A DNA stretch of 64,000 bases from NCBI RefSeq assembly GCF_014195095.1, contig NZ_JACIBC010000003.1:372001-436000 (forward strand), read 5' to 3'. Under the pieces are notes generated by a model. That model searched no databases and was not told the origin of the DNA. It was given only the letters and a program-made list of their open reading frames with translations. The position numbers were made by a program, and so were the translations under genes. Positions 18,201-26,406 of this stretch are shown piece by piece. This DNA is from Rhizobium sp. BK602. GTDB taxonomy: Bacteria > Pseudomonadota > Alphaproteobacteria > Rhizobiales > Rhizobiaceae. Every line of letters starts with the position of its first letter. Positions within the stretch are counted from its first letter, which is position 1.

Positions 18201-19722
18201 TTGCATCCAGACGCGCATCGACAACGCCTATATGATCGAGAATTTCGAGAGCGCGATCGATGTCTGCCGGACGAACACCGCGCCAAGCACGGCGATGCGC
18301 GGCTTTGGCGATATTCAGGCGAAGAACATCCAGGAAAACCTGATCGACGACGCGGCGGAAGCGCTCGGCATGCGGCCGGAGGAACTGCGCGAGAAGAACT
18401 TCTATCTTCGCGGCGATGTCACGCCCTACGGCCAGACGCTGACCGCCTGCTACATCGCGCAGGTCTGGGCCTATCTGAAGCAGAAATGCAACTTCGCCAT
18501 GAAGCTCGAGGCGGTGCAGAGTTTCAACGCCGCCAACAAATGGCGCAAGCAGGGCATCTCGCTGATACCGGTGAAGTACGGCTCGGGCTATAATTTCGAA
18601 CAGTTGAAGCAATCCTCGGCAATCGTCGTCGTCAATCAGGCCGACGGCTCGATCATCATCCATCAGGGCGGCGTCGACATGGGCCAGGGGCTCCTGACGC
18701 AGGTGCAGCAGGTTGCGGCCTATGTGCTTGGCATCCCGATGACGCTCATCCATGTCGAGAGCCCGCAAACCGACACGACGCCCAACACGAGCAGCAGCGG
18801 CGCCTCCACGGGCACGCCCTACAGTGCCGAAGCCGTCAAACGCACATGCGAGCAGCTGCGCAAGCGGCTCATCGAATTCGCCTATGAACTGCTCAAGGAC
18901 AATGGCAACGACTGGTGCAGAGCCAACGGCATCGACTTCTGGAACTATGGGCTCGCAGGGTGGTCAGCCGAGGTGGAAATCGGCGGCCGCAAGTCCCTGA
19001 TCTGGCAGAACCTCGTCCATCTCGCCTATGTCAAGCGCTTGAGCCTGACGGCGAGCTTCAACGTCGACATCGAACACGGCGATTTCGACATGCCGGTGCT
19101 GACCTTCAAGCAGCCGGCCGACCAGCCGGTCATACCGGGCATCACCAGGGCCGACGTCGACAAGGTAACGGATGTCCAGAACCAGTTCACCGGCTTCACC
19201 TATTCCGCCGCCTGCGCCGTGGTCGAGGTGGATATTCTGACCGGCGAAACGAAGATCCTGAGCGCCGACGTCGTCTATGATGTCGGCTGGTCCTTGAATC
19301 CGGCACTCGATATCGGCCAGGTCGAAGGCGCGTTCATCCAGGGCGTCGGGTTCCTGATGACCGAGGATCTGGTGTTCGAACCGGATGGGGACGAAAAGGG
19401 CCGCCTGAACGCCGTTAACACCTGGCGCTACAAGATTCCGGCCCATGTCACGATCCCGCTGCAGTTCAACGTATCGCTCTTTCCGCGCAACGACCCTTCG
19501 GTGGTCGATATCCCCCCGGATGACGAAGGGATTTTCTCGGCGAAGGAGGTCGGAGAACCGCCGCTCATCCTCGCCAATTCCGTATTCTTCGCCATCAAGG
19601 ACGCAGTGCGGGAATCAAGGCGAGAGCGCGGATTGGACACCCTTTTCACCATGCGGGCACCCGCGACGGTGCAGGAGGTCAGCAAGGCCTGCGCCGTCAG
19701 TATCGGACAGTTGGCGTCGTGA
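15205..19722 (+). CDS. Single-chain xanthine dehydrogenase-type molybdenum hydroxylase
   Basis: A 1505-residue protein with all three parts of eukaryotic-type xanthine dehydrogenase in one chain. First come two [2Fe-2S] domains (CGQGGCGGC near residue 44, QCGYCSVGF near 168, CRCTGYRP near 204), then an FAD domain (FKLIAGGTSYG near 295, RNAATVGGNLM near 390) and a molybdopterin domain (GGAFGGK near 910, TAMRGFGD near 1030, GEPPL near 1450). The catalytic glutamate (E1451) is kept, so the enzyme should be active. Most bacteria split these parts over two or three genes. An insert separates the two cluster motifs. GGGAG lies seven bases before the ATG. Purine or another N-heterocycle is the likely substrate; nucleoside genes lie downstream. 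Confidence 0.85.
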   Translation: MTATTQLQFLLNGKSIVVDDPSPETLLVDYLRSADVHLTGTKKPCGQGGCGGCTVILSDWPDGKVRHRAINSCLRRLCSLQGMAVTTIEGTGNLPPPVPEYLTHRLMGGRAGAQIGAALPEAFLDVSDEVQLLQASPEGDGKSARESQEDSTINPVAHRLAINNGSQCGYCSVGFVMNMSEFITNNPAATQQEIEDAFDGNLCRCTGYRPILTGMKTFASNWTPADQAGIMHCLEDPDIHLPHDAVVNIPVPTTAPAVSGNLRITDGPVEWFTPASKAELAACIADLSSRGKSFKLIAGGTSYGIYKEEFETVDAFVSLGSVAELAGTIAFSDSNLFINFPASATYEELIAFFETAQQKLPASDSVAAFLYMLRRTAGRIVRNAATVGGNLMLVLHHIAKGTGEPFPSDIFTVMLGSQVLISYWEIGPDGGFASTDQPVAIGNLMEAVTRDPSLADRIVLRSVQMMARNFNDFGLVAEKVALREVNSHTIVNACIRITRSQGGIASPLFVFGGLGAAPWQVPADITQPLVGKELTFALICGFCDTIEQAARQFIEESAERMRGLPSEGFTTEYKVQLTVGLFFKAMVNILTKWGGSVPEPVRSAGAITWGTWGVSGGKQDYVPQAYKAPVAQPYIKSTALAQCSGRIHYTHELAYPHGTLHAAFVQSKRALARFSYQWPGKGSVSIAELGERLSNKFPAFRRLISVDDVPPSGLNLQGMAFDQPLFADGSVLYIGQSIALVLADAEQAANGIAQFVSQNCLVYAPIDWQPAWQEPILSLESAVAKNSVYPDTPSTASFLCHIWKITRPRSRFDWLAETAQPPKFDQPPAVYENVPLDGISCTRVVNNQRTGGQAHFYLETQSCLALPADDGRIVVNSSTQSPMEMQQTVAMVLGRQYNKVKLQTRLLGGAFGGKTEQARFTTGPTALAASVTNKPVRLAMARDQDTAMIGKRHALIGEGQIAVDDGSLRPEDRGIIRGMHLQLWADGGAYYDCSFVVTNCIQTRIDNAYMIENFESAIDVCRTNTAPSTAMRGFGDIQAKNIQENLIDDAAEALGMRPEELREKNFYLRGDVTPYGQTLTACYIAQVWAYLKQKCNFAMKLEAVQSFNAANKWRKQGISLIPVKYGSGYNFEQLKQSSAIVVVNQADGSIIIHQGGVDMGQGLLTQVQQVAAYVLGIPMTLIHVESPQTDTTPNTSSSGASTGTPYSAEAVKRTCEQLRKRLIEFAYELLKDNGNDWCRANGIDFWNYGLAGWSAEVEIGGRKSLIWQNLVHLAYVKRLSLTASFNVDIEHGDFDMPVLTFKQPADQPVIPGITRADVDKVTDVQNQFTGFTYSAACAVVEVDILTGETKILSADVVYDVGWSLNPALDIGQVEGAFIQGVGFLMTEDLVFEPDGDEKGRLNAVNTWRYKIPAHVTIPLQFNVSLFPRNDPSVVDIPPDDEGIFSAKEVGEPPLILANSVFFAIKDAVRESRRERGLDTLFTMRAPATVQEVSKACAVSIGQLAS

Positions 19723-19769
19723 TCCGGCGGTGTCTACAGCGGACGTGCCGCCGTCCACCCCTCATAGGA

Positions 19770-20699
19770 TCAGGCCACCGCGCTGCCGCGATTGACGGTC
19801 TGGTATTCGCTGAGTTCGCGTTTCACGATCTCGATGAATTCCATCATGTAGACGGGCTGGACACGGCCGCGCGGCACGAGAAGCGAAATGCGGGCCGGCT
19901 CCATGATGTCGTCGGCCAGCGGTATCCAGGCAAGCTTGCCCTCCGATACCTCCTTCTCCACCCCGAGCAGGGAAAGAAAAGCGATGCCCAATCCTGCGCG
20001 AACGAGCGCCTTGAGGATGCCGGGCCGTTCCGCCCGCGCAACGATGCGGCCGGGCCCCTGCTCTCCCTCGAACACATGCTTCAACCCGCTATGACGCAAC
20101 CAGTCGTCACCCGGCGCGATCAGCGCCCATTCGGCGATATCGGCCCGGGTCGCCATCTCCTTGCGGGAAAGCGGATGGTCCGGCGCGGTGATGATGCCGA
20201 CGGGATCGGTGATGGAAAGAACTCGCTCGGCCCGCACATGCTCGCTGACGTCATAGGCCAGCACGAGGTCGGCCTCCTTCGCCAGCAACTCGTTGGTGAT
20301 GCGCTGGTTGTCGCCGGAAATCAGCGTGTAGTTCACATGCGGAAAGGCCACCTGCAGCCGCGTCATCGCGGTGGGCAGCAGATCCTCGGTGAAGGTTTCG
20401 GCCGCCGCTATGCGGATCGTGCCGCGCACGCCGCCGCTCAGCCCGCCGATCTCCTGCTTCACCAGCGCCGCTTCCCGGTTCCAGCGGCGAATATAGGACA
20501 GGAGCACGCCGCCTGCCGCCGTCGGTTGAATACCACGCGGCAGACGCTCGAAAAGCTGAGCACCTATTTCCTGTTCGAGCTGAAGAAGCTGACGATTCAT
20601 GGCAGACGAAGCGACGTTCAGGCTCTCCGCCGCCTTTCTGATCGAGCCATGTCGTATGGCGGCATCGAAATGAATGAGCGACGTCTTCAGAAGGGCCAA
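19770..20699 (-). CDS. LysR-family transcriptional regulator
   Basis: A 309-residue LysR-type regulator with the N-terminal winged helix FDAAIRHGSIRKAAESLNV and SSAMNRQLLQLEQEIGAQLFERLPRG (residues 10-55) and a C-terminal type 2 periplasmic-like effector domain (RIAAAETFTEDLLPTAMTRL onward). It converges on the xanthine dehydrogenase-like gene and is divergent from the ABC operon that begins at 20877. A 19-bp palindrome directly upstream (20714-20732) is the likely autoregulatory and operon-control site. The effector is unknown; a purine or riboside would fit the neighbours. Confidence 0.88.
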   Translation of the reverse strand: MALLKTSLIHFDAAIRHGSIRKAAESLNVASSAMNRQLLQLEQEIGAQLFERLPRGIQPTAAGGVLLSYIRRWNREAALVKQEIGGLSGGVRGTIRIAAAETFTEDLLPTAMTRLQVAFPHVNYTLISGDNQRITNELLAKEADLVLAYDVSEHVRAERVLSITDPVGIITAPDHPLSRKEMATRADIAEWALIAPGDDWLRHSGLKHVFEGEQGPGRIVARAERPGILKALVRAGLGIAFLSLLGVEKEVSEGKLAWIPLADDIMEPARISLLVPRGRVQPVYMMEFIEIVKRELSEYQTVNRGSAVA

Positions 20700-20713
20700 G
20701 CATCTCTCCCAAG

Positions 20714-20732
20714 TGCGCGAATTATTCGCGCA
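20714..20732. promoter_or_regulatory. 19-bp perfect palindrome, candidate LysR operator
   Basis: TGCGCGAAT (20714-20722) and ATTCGCGCA (20724-20732) are perfect inverted repeats around a single T. The site is 15 bases upstream of the divergent LysR start and about 145 bases before the ABC ATPase gene. Confidence 0.6.
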
Positions 20733-20840
20733 TCAAGCGCCAATAAATCTTCTAGTACAAGCCCTTTTGACAAGTCTATCATCGGTTTCAGCAAGGGGAA
20801 TGCTGAAATGGTGAACTTGGCAATACCAAGGAGTGGAAAA

Positions 20841-20858
20841 GACGGGCCAACGCCCGTC
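20841..20858 (+). promoter_or_regulatory. Leader hairpin before the ABC ATPase gene
   Basis: GACGGGC (20841-20847) pairs perfectly with GCCCGTC (20852-20858) around a CAAC loop. It ends 18 bases before the ATG and just before the AGGGGA ribosome-binding site, where it could affect translation or RNA stability. Confidence 0.4.
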
Positions 20859-20876
20859 GAAGCGTAGGGGAAAGAC

Positions 20877-21710
20877 ATGTTGACCAGGCCGGCGGGGAGT
20901 TTTGCGTCCCCTTTTGAATTGCCCATGTTCCGGGCGGACCCGGTGCCTCCGGCGATCGATATCAGGAACGTGTCCATGTCCTTCGCCGGCAAGAAGGCAG
21001 CCGTCGACGCGCTGGTCGACGTCAATCTGACCATCCCGGAAAATTGCTTCATCTCGATCATCGGGCGCAGCGGCTGCGGCAAGTCGACATTGCTGCGCAT
21101 CATCAGCAATCTCATCCCGCCCACCAAGGGTGAGGTCCACATTCATGGCCTTCCCTCCGCCGCGTATCAGCGCCGCAAGCGGTTCGGTTTCGTGTTCCAG
21201 GAGGCCAGCCTCTTTGCCTGGAAGACCGTCTACCAGAATGTCGAGCTTCCACTTGAGATCATGGGCCTCGGCTCTGCGGCGCAGCGGCGCGAAAAGGTTC
21301 TCGATCTCCTTCATCTCGTCCGGCTGGACGGCTTTGCCGACCATTATCCGGCCCAGCTTTCCGGCGGCATGCGCCAACGCGTCGCGATCGCGCGCGCCTT
21401 GTCCTACGAGCCGGATATCCTGCTGATGGACGAGCCGTTCGGCGCGCTCGACGATTTCACCCGGCGCGAGATGCATGACGAGCTGATCCGCATCTGGAAC
21501 GCCCGCGGCCTGACGGTGGTCTTCGTCACCCATTCGCTGAGCGAGGCGCTCTATCTATCGGACCGCATCGTGGTCATGGCGCCGCGGCCGGGCCGGGTGA
21601 AATCCATCGTTCCGGTCCTGCGTCCGCGCATCAGCGACCCGACATTGCGCGCCACCCCCGACTATATCCACCAGCTGCAGGAACTGGAGGCATTGATCCA
21701 TGAGCAATGA
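20877..21710 (+). CDS. ABC transporter ATP-binding protein, SsuB/TauB/ThiZ type
   Basis: A 277-residue ATPase with Walker A IIGRSGCGKSTLL (about residues 60-72), the Q-loop FGFVFQEASLFAW, signature [15 protein letters not shown], Walker B ILLMDEPFGALD and H-loop FVTHSLSEA. The SGGMRQR signature and the FGALD end of Walker B are typical of the nitrate/sulfonate/taurine/hydroxymethylpyrimidine group. AGGGGA stands before the ATG. The stop overlaps the permease start by 11 bases. It is the first gene of a five-gene plus-strand operon that ends with two nucleoside-cleaving enzymes. Confidence 0.92.
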   Translation: MLTRPAGSFASPFELPMFRADPVPPAIDIRNVSMSFAGKKAAVDALVDVNLTIPENCFISIIGRSGCGKSTLLRIISNLIPPTKGEVHIHGLPSAAYQRRKRFGFVFQEASLFAWKTVYQNVELPLEIMGLGSAAQRREKVLDLLHLVRLDGFADHYPAQLSGGMRQRVAIARALSYEPDILLMDEPFGALDDFTRREMHDELIRIWNARGLTVVFVTHSLSEALYLSDRIVVMAPRPGRVKSIVPVLRPRISDPTLRATPDYIHQLQELEALIHEQ

Positions 21711-22512
21711 CGCCACCGCATCGTCCGGGCAGATCGCAGTTGCCCGGTTCGTCTCCCGCCTCATCGACCTCGCCCCGGCCATCGGCCTCTTTGTCGCCAT
21801 CGGCCTCGCCTGGGAGATCGGCGTAAGAACCTTTTCCGTGCCGGCCTATTTGCTGCCGGCCCCGAGCACCATCGGCGCGAAAATCTGGGAAGCGCGAGAC
21901 ATGCTGCTGCAGAATCTCGCCTGGACCATGGCCGCCGCCGTGCTGGGCTTCATCATCGGCACCACCTTCGCTATCCTGCTGGCGGTTCTTTTCCTGTATT
22001 CGCGGGCGGCCGAACGCGCGCTCTTTCCATGGGCGATCACGCTGAAGGCGATTCCCATCCTCGCCATCGCTCCGCTATTGACGATCTGGCTCGGCTTCGG
22101 CCTGCCGCCCAAGGTCGCCATCGCCGCCATCGCCTGCTTTTTCCCGACATTGGTCAATGCGGTGAAGGGGTTGCGCACCGTCGACCGGCAAAGCCTGGAA
22201 TTCCTGTCGGTCATCGGCGCGACCAAGGCGCAGACCTTCCGCCATGCGCGCTTCTATGCCGCCCTGCCCTATATTTTCGCGGCGGCAAAAGTGAGCTCCA
22301 GCACAGCCGTCATCGGCGCGATCGTGGCGGAATTCACCGGCGCCAATTTCGGGATCGGCACCGTCATCGTTACGGCGGGCTATCAGCAGGATGCAGCCAT
22401 GCTTTTTGCAGCGATCGCCGCCTCGTCGCTCGCCACCATCCTGATGTTCTATCTCGTGATCGTCATCGAAAAAATCAGTCTTTTCTGGCCTGAAGCCAGC
22501 ATGGATGCCTGA
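21700..22512 (+). CDS. ABC transporter permease, SsuC/ThiX type
   Basis: A 270-residue inner-membrane protein with about six helices and the binding-protein-dependent transport signature around AIGATKAQTFRHARFYAALPYIF (the EAA loop that docks on the ATPase, near residues 170-195). It overlaps the ATPase gene by 11 bases and is followed after 31 bases by the binding-protein gene. The group moves sulfonates, nitrate and pyrimidine thiamin precursors, and the substrate here is set by the binding protein. Confidence 0.9.
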   Translation: MSNDATASSGQIAVARFVSRLIDLAPAIGLFVAIGLAWEIGVRTFSVPAYLLPAPSTIGAKIWEARDMLLQNLAWTMAAAVLGFIIGTTFAILLAVLFLYSRAAERALFPWAITLKAIPILAIAPLLTIWLGFGLPPKVAIAAIACFFPTLVNAVKGLRTVDRQSLEFLSVIGATKAQTFRHARFYAALPYIFAAAKVSSSTAVIGAIVAEFTGANFGIGTVIVTAGYQQDAAMLFAAIAASSLATILMFYLVIVIEKISLFWPEASMDA

Positions 22513-22543
22513 AATATTTTCAATATTTTTTGGAGAGATTGGA

Positions 22544-23518
22544 ATGAGACTAACGATAAAATCCTTTTCGGCTGCTCTGGCCCTGTCGGCCGCCCTTGCT
22601 CTTGCTGCACCTGCCTTCGCCGCCGACAAGATTTCCCTGCGGCTGCCATGGCTCCTCAATGTGCAATCGGCCGGCTATGTCATGGCCAAGGATAAAGGCT
22701 TCTATGCGGATGCCGGCCTCGATGTCGATATCATGCCGGGCGGTCCAAACCTCAATTCCACCGCGCTCGTCGCGTCCGGCGCCAACACCTTCGGAACGAA
22801 CGATGTCAGCCAGATCCTGCTCGGCGACGCGAACGGCATGGATCTCGTCATGGTCGGCGCCTGCTTCCAGCGCCATCCGGCCGGCGTCGTGTCGCTGGCG
22901 AAAAGCGGCATCCAGAAACCCGCCGATCTGATCGGCAAGACCCTCGCCTATAATGAAGGCGGCCCCTGGACGCTGACAAAGGCGATGCTCGCCAAGGCCG
23001 GCGTGCCACTCGACAAGATCAAGCTTGTGGTGTCGCCGAGCGATCAGCTCCTCGTCAACGGTTCCGTCGACGCCAAGACCGGTTTCGTCATCAACGAAGC
23101 CGTGGCGCTGGACCTGCAGGGTCATAAGACATCCTCGCTGCTGCCGTCGGATTTCGGCGTCGGCACCTATGCCGAGGTGATTTTCGCAGCCCGCAAGACC
23201 GTCGAAGCCAATCCCGATCTCGTCAAGCGCTTCGTCGCCGCGACGCAGAAGGGCTACGATTATGCCTATGCCCATAAGGACGAGACGGTGAAGGCCATCA
23301 CCGGCCTCAACAACCAGCTCGATCCGGTACAGCAGGCCAAGCAGCTCGAACTGCAGGAAAGCTACGTCTACACCGATTTCTCCCGCGCCAAGGGCGCCTG
23401 CGCCTTCGACGGCACGGTGATCGGCGAGACCGAGAAGACGCTTCGCGAATTCGGCGACCTGAAGACCGATGTCGATGTCTCGAAGGTCTATTCGACCGCT
23501 TTCATTCCTTCGAAATAA
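22544..23518 (+). CDS. Periplasmic substrate-binding protein, NMT1/THI5-like
   Basis: A 324-residue exported protein. A Sec signal peptide (MRLTIKSFSAALAL... ending PAFA before ADKISL) is followed by a type 2 binding fold of the NMT1/ThiY/SsuA group: LRLPWLLNVQSAGYVMAKDKGFYADAGLDV, DIMPGGPN, and the LIGKTLAYNEGGPW hinge. ThiY relatives bind formylaminopyrimidine; this sequence is not close enough to name the ligand. The genes that follow cleave N-glycosidic bonds, so a riboside or nucleobase ligand is likely. The start at 22544 has GGAGAG upstream; an ATG at 22505 lies inside the permease gene. Confidence 0.87.
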   Translation: MRLTIKSFSAALALSAALALAAPAFAADKISLRLPWLLNVQSAGYVMAKDKGFYADAGLDVDIMPGGPNLNSTALVASGANTFGTNDVSQILLGDANGMDLVMVGACFQRHPAGVVSLAKSGIQKPADLIGKTLAYNEGGPWTLTKAMLAKAGVPLDKIKLVVSPSDQLLVNGSVDAKTGFVINEAVALDLQGHKTSSLLPSDFGVGTYAEVIFAARKTVEANPDLVKRFVAATQKGYDYAYAHKDETVKAITGLNNQLDPVQQAKQLELQESYVYTDFSRAKGACAFDGTVIGETEKTLREFGDLKTDVDVSKVYSTAFIPSK

Positions 23519-23541
23519 CGGCGCATGCAAGGAAACGACCC

Positions 23542-24375
23542 ATGACGATACAGCACACTCCCATCCACCCCGGCGGCCTGCAGATGCACCTGAAGATCAA
23601 GCCGGGCGAGGTTTCCCGCTATGTCCTGACGCCCGGCGACCCCGGCCGTGTGCCGCTGGTGGGCAGCTCCTGGGACACCTATGACGAAGTGGCTTATTTC
23701 CGCGAATTCCGTACGGCGCGCGGCACGCTCGATGGGGTCGATATCACCGCCTGCTCGCATGGCGTCGGCGGCCCTTCGACGGATATCGCCGTCGTGGAAC
23801 TGTCGAATTGCGGCGCCGATACCTTCATCCGCGTCGGCTCCTGCGCGGCGCTTCAGCCGGAGATCGAACCCGGCGACCTCGTCATTTCCACGGGCGCGCT
23901 TCGCTTGACGGGCACGGTCGATGCCTATGTCGACAAATCCTATCCGGCGGTCGCCGATCATGAGGTGCTGATGGCGCTGATCCAGGCCGCCGAGGACATG
24001 GGTGAGCGTTACCATGTCGGGCTCGCCGCCAGCGTCGACAGCTTCTATGCCGGCGAGGTCAATCCGATGCCGGGCGGTTTCCGGCAATCGAAGATGGATC
24101 ATGTCATCGAGGATCTGCAGAGGGCCAAGGTCGCCAATTTCGAGATGGAGGCGGCGACCATCTTCACGCTGGCGCAGCTCTTCGGCTTTCGTGGCGGCAT
24201 GATCTGTTCGGTCGGCGCCAATCGCATCACACGCAAGCGCGAGGATTCGGCGGACTCCATCAAGAGATGCTGCGCCGTCGCCAGCCGCGCCGTCGTCATC
24301 CTGGCCGGCTGGGATGCCAGGAAGGCCAAGGCCGGCAAGAAGCACTTCTTTCCGGCGTTGTTGAAGAAGGCCTGA
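23542..24375 (+). CDS. Nucleoside phosphorylase (PNP/UDP family 1)
   Basis: A 277-residue enzyme of the purine/uridine phosphorylase family that cleaves nucleosides with phosphate to a base and ribose-1-phosphate. Visible motifs are YVLTPGDPGRVPLV (phosphate-binding glycines), CSHGVGGPSTDIAVVEL, IRVGSCAALQPEIEPGDLVI and the ribose-binding NFEMEAATIFTLAQLF. By eye it is nearer to uridine phosphorylase than to DeoD. It has no signal peptide and so acts in the cytoplasm on the imported compound. It is 23 bases after the binding-protein gene, and its stop is followed five bases later by the nucleoside hydrolase start. Confidence 0.9.
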   Translation: MTIQHTPIHPGGLQMHLKIKPGEVSRYVLTPGDPGRVPLVGSSWDTYDEVAYFREFRTARGTLDGVDITACSHGVGGPSTDIAVVELSNCGADTFIRVGSCAALQPEIEPGDLVISTGALRLTGTVDAYVDKSYPAVADHEVLMALIQAAEDMGERYHVGLAASVDSFYAGEVNPMPGGFRQSKMDHVIEDLQRAKVANFEMEAATIFTLAQLFGFRGGMICSVGANRITRKREDSADSIKRCCAVASRAVVILAGWDARKAKAGKKHFFPALLKKA

Positions 24376-24380
24376 GGCGC

Positions 24381-25379
24381 ATGCAGCCGCGCGAGGAACC
24401 TACGGGAAGCGGGGGGCGAAAGGTCATTTTCGATACCGATCCCGGTGTCGACGATGCCGCCGCCCTGTTGTTTCTCAATGCCAACCCGAGTGTGAGCCTG
24501 CTCGGCATCACCACGGTCTTCGGCAATGGCGACATCGACACGGTGACGCGCAATGCGCTTTATCTCAAAAAGCGCTTTGGCATTCAGGCGCCGGTTGCGC
24601 GCGGCGCTGCCGCGTCTCTCAACGGCGACGCCGGCGACCCTCCGGTCCATATCCACGGCCAGAACGGCCTCGGAGACATACCGGTCGATTGGGAGGGATT
24701 GCCGGATCTCGATCCGCGCCCGGCACATCGCTTCATCATCGACACGGTGCTGGCCAATCCCGGCGAGATCACTCTCTTGGCCGTCGGACGGATGACCAAC
24801 CTGGCACTTGCCCTCAGGGAAGCGCCGGAGATCGTCTCCCTCGTGAAGGAAGTGGTGATCATGGGCGGCGCCTTCGCGCTGTCCGGCCTGAACGGCAATG
24901 CAACCCCCGTTGCCGAGGCCAACATCCTTGGCGATCCGCTGGCCGCGGACGAGATATTCGGTGCGGGCTGGCTGGTGACGGCAATCGGCCTCGACGTCAC
25001 ACGGCAAGTCGTCATGGGGCCAAGGGAGCTTGCGCGCCTGGCCACGCATGGTGGCGAGGCCGGGCGCTTTATCGTCGAGACATCCACCGGCTACCGCGCC
25101 TTTCACGCCCAGTTCGGGATCGACGGCTACTATGTGCACGACTCCACCGCCGTCGCCTATGTCATAGACCCCACCCTGTTCGAAGTGCGTTCCGGCCCCG
25201 TCCGCGTCGCGACCGAAGGCGTGGCGATCGGGCAGACCATTCAGCGGGACTGGAATACACTCCATCCACCGGGAGAATGGGATATGGCGCCGGACCAGCA
25301 GGTCGCCGTCAGCGTGGATGCCCGCCGCGTCCTCAACATGCTGGTCGGCGTGCATATTCCAAGCCTTAAGGCGTCCTGA
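24381..25379 (+). CDS. Inosine-uridine-type nucleoside hydrolase
   Basis: A 332-residue enzyme of the IunH/RihA family that hydrolyses ribonucleosides to ribose and base. The calcium-binding signature is IFDTDPGVDDAAALLFL (about residues 15-31); other family parts are LLAVGRMTNLALAL, VVIMGGAF, AEANILGDPLAADEIF and a late HDSTAVAYVIDP with the catalytic-region histidine. The frame is open upstream inside the phosphorylase gene, but the ATG at 24381 gives the normal start and has GAGG before it. Having both a phosphorylase and a hydrolase in one operon is unusual and suggests either two substrates or a two-step use of one compound. Confidence 0.9.
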   Translation: MQPREEPTGSGGRKVIFDTDPGVDDAAALLFLNANPSVSLLGITTVFGNGDIDTVTRNALYLKKRFGIQAPVARGAAASLNGDAGDPPVHIHGQNGLGDIPVDWEGLPDLDPRPAHRFIIDTVLANPGEITLLAVGRMTNLALALREAPEIVSLVKEVVIMGGAFALSGLNGNATPVAEANILGDPLAADEIFGAGWLVTAIGLDVTRQVVMGPRELARLATHGGEAGRFIVETSTGYRAFHAQFGIDGYYVHDSTAVAYVIDPTLFEVRSGPVRVATEGVAIGQTIQRDWNTLHPPGEWDMAPDQQVAVSVDARRVLNMLVGVHIPSLKAS

Positions 25380-25388
25380 CGCCGCTCC

Positions 25389-26378
25389 TCAGGCGGCCTT
25401 TCGGCGCGGCGAGCGAGCCATCAGCCGCGCATAGGCGATGGCGGACAGCATGTTCACATGATTGGCCTTGCCGGTTCCGGCAATATCGAACGCCGTGCCA
25501 TGATCGACGGAGACGCGATCGATCGGCAGCCCCAGCGACACGTTGACGGCGGTTTCGAAGGCGACGAGCTTGATCGGGATGTGCCCCTGATCGTGATATT
25601 GCGCGATAACGAGGTCGAAGGCGCCATTATAGGCGCGGGCGAACACGGTATCGGCCGAAATCGGACCGACCACGTCGATCCCCTTTGCCTGCGCCAGCTC
25701 GACGGCCGGCGCCAGGAACTCCATGTCCTCCGTACCGAACAACCCGTTCTCGCCGCAATGCGGATTGAGGCCGGCGACGGCGATGCGCGCCTTTTTGCCC
25801 AGACGCAGCAAATGATTGTGCCCGGCCTCTATGGTCGCCAGCACCCGCTCCGTTCTGGCGCGCTCGATCGCCCCCTTGAGAGAGACGTGCGTCGACACAT
25901 GAATGGTATTCAGCCGCTCGGAGGCCAACAGCATGAAGGAACTCCTGGACCCCGTCAGATGCGCCAGCAGTCCGGTGTGACCGTCAAAGTGATGGCCGGC
26001 AAGGTTCATCGCTTCCTTGTTGATCGGCGCCGTGACGATGACGTCGGCGGCGCCGGACATGGCGAGCTCCACCGCGCGGCTGATATAGCGCACCGAGGCG
26101 TCCCCCGCGACCGGGCTGACCTTGCCGATCTCGGGCAAAGCCGCGCCCAGCTCCACTTCGTCGACGGCGATACGTCCACCACCGGCATTCTCCGCGGGCG
26201 CGAATGTCAGACCGGTGGCGGCGATACGATTGGCGCGCTCAAGCGCTTCGGCATTGCCCACGATCACGAAATCGCGGCGCTCGGCCTCCGGCATCGCCGC
26301 CAGTGCCTTGACGATCACTTCCGGCCCGACGCCGGCGGGATCGCCCAGCGTCACCGCGACTTTCGCATTCCTGTCCAT
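25389..26378 (-). CDS. pdxA2: PdxA2-type 4-phospho-D-threonate/erythronate dehydrogenase
   Basis: A 329-residue metal- and NAD-dependent dehydrogenase of the PdxA family. Landmarks are [13 protein letters not shown] (residues 9-21), [27 protein letters not shown], the metal-ligand histidines in [25 protein letters not shown] and [17 protein letters not shown]. PdxA itself works in vitamin B6 synthesis; PdxA2 proteins sit beside DUF1537 kinases and oxidatively decarboxylate 4-phospho-threonate or 4-phospho-erythronate to dihydroxyacetone phosphate. A DUF1537 kinase is present 9 kb away in the divergent arm of the same locus, which favours PdxA2. A palindromic repeat separates it from the upstream alcohol dehydrogenase gene. 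Confidence 0.85.
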   Translation of the reverse strand: MDRNAKVAVTLGDPAGVGPEVIVKALAAMPEAERRDFVIVGNAEALERANRIAATGLTFAPAENAGGGRIAVDEVELGAALPEIGKVSPVAGDASVRYISRAVELAMSGAADVIVTAPINKEAMNLAGHHFDGHTGLLAHLTGSRSSFMLLASERLNTIHVSTHVSLKGAIERARTERVLATIEAGHNHLLRLGKKARIAVAGLNPHCGENGLFGTEDMEFLAPAVELAQAKGIDVVGPISADTVFARAYNGAFDLVIAQYHDQGHIPIKLVAFETAVNVSLGLPIDRVSVDHGTAFDIAGTGKANHVNMLSAIAYARLMARSPRRKAA

Positions 26379-26406
26379 CGGTCACATTCCTTTCAGGCGC
26401 GCAGGT

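Noticed and set aside
25389..26378. Vitamin B6 biosynthesis PdxA
   Set aside because: The gene is not near ksgA or other B6 genes but in a locus with a DUF1537 kinase, the usual context of PdxA2.
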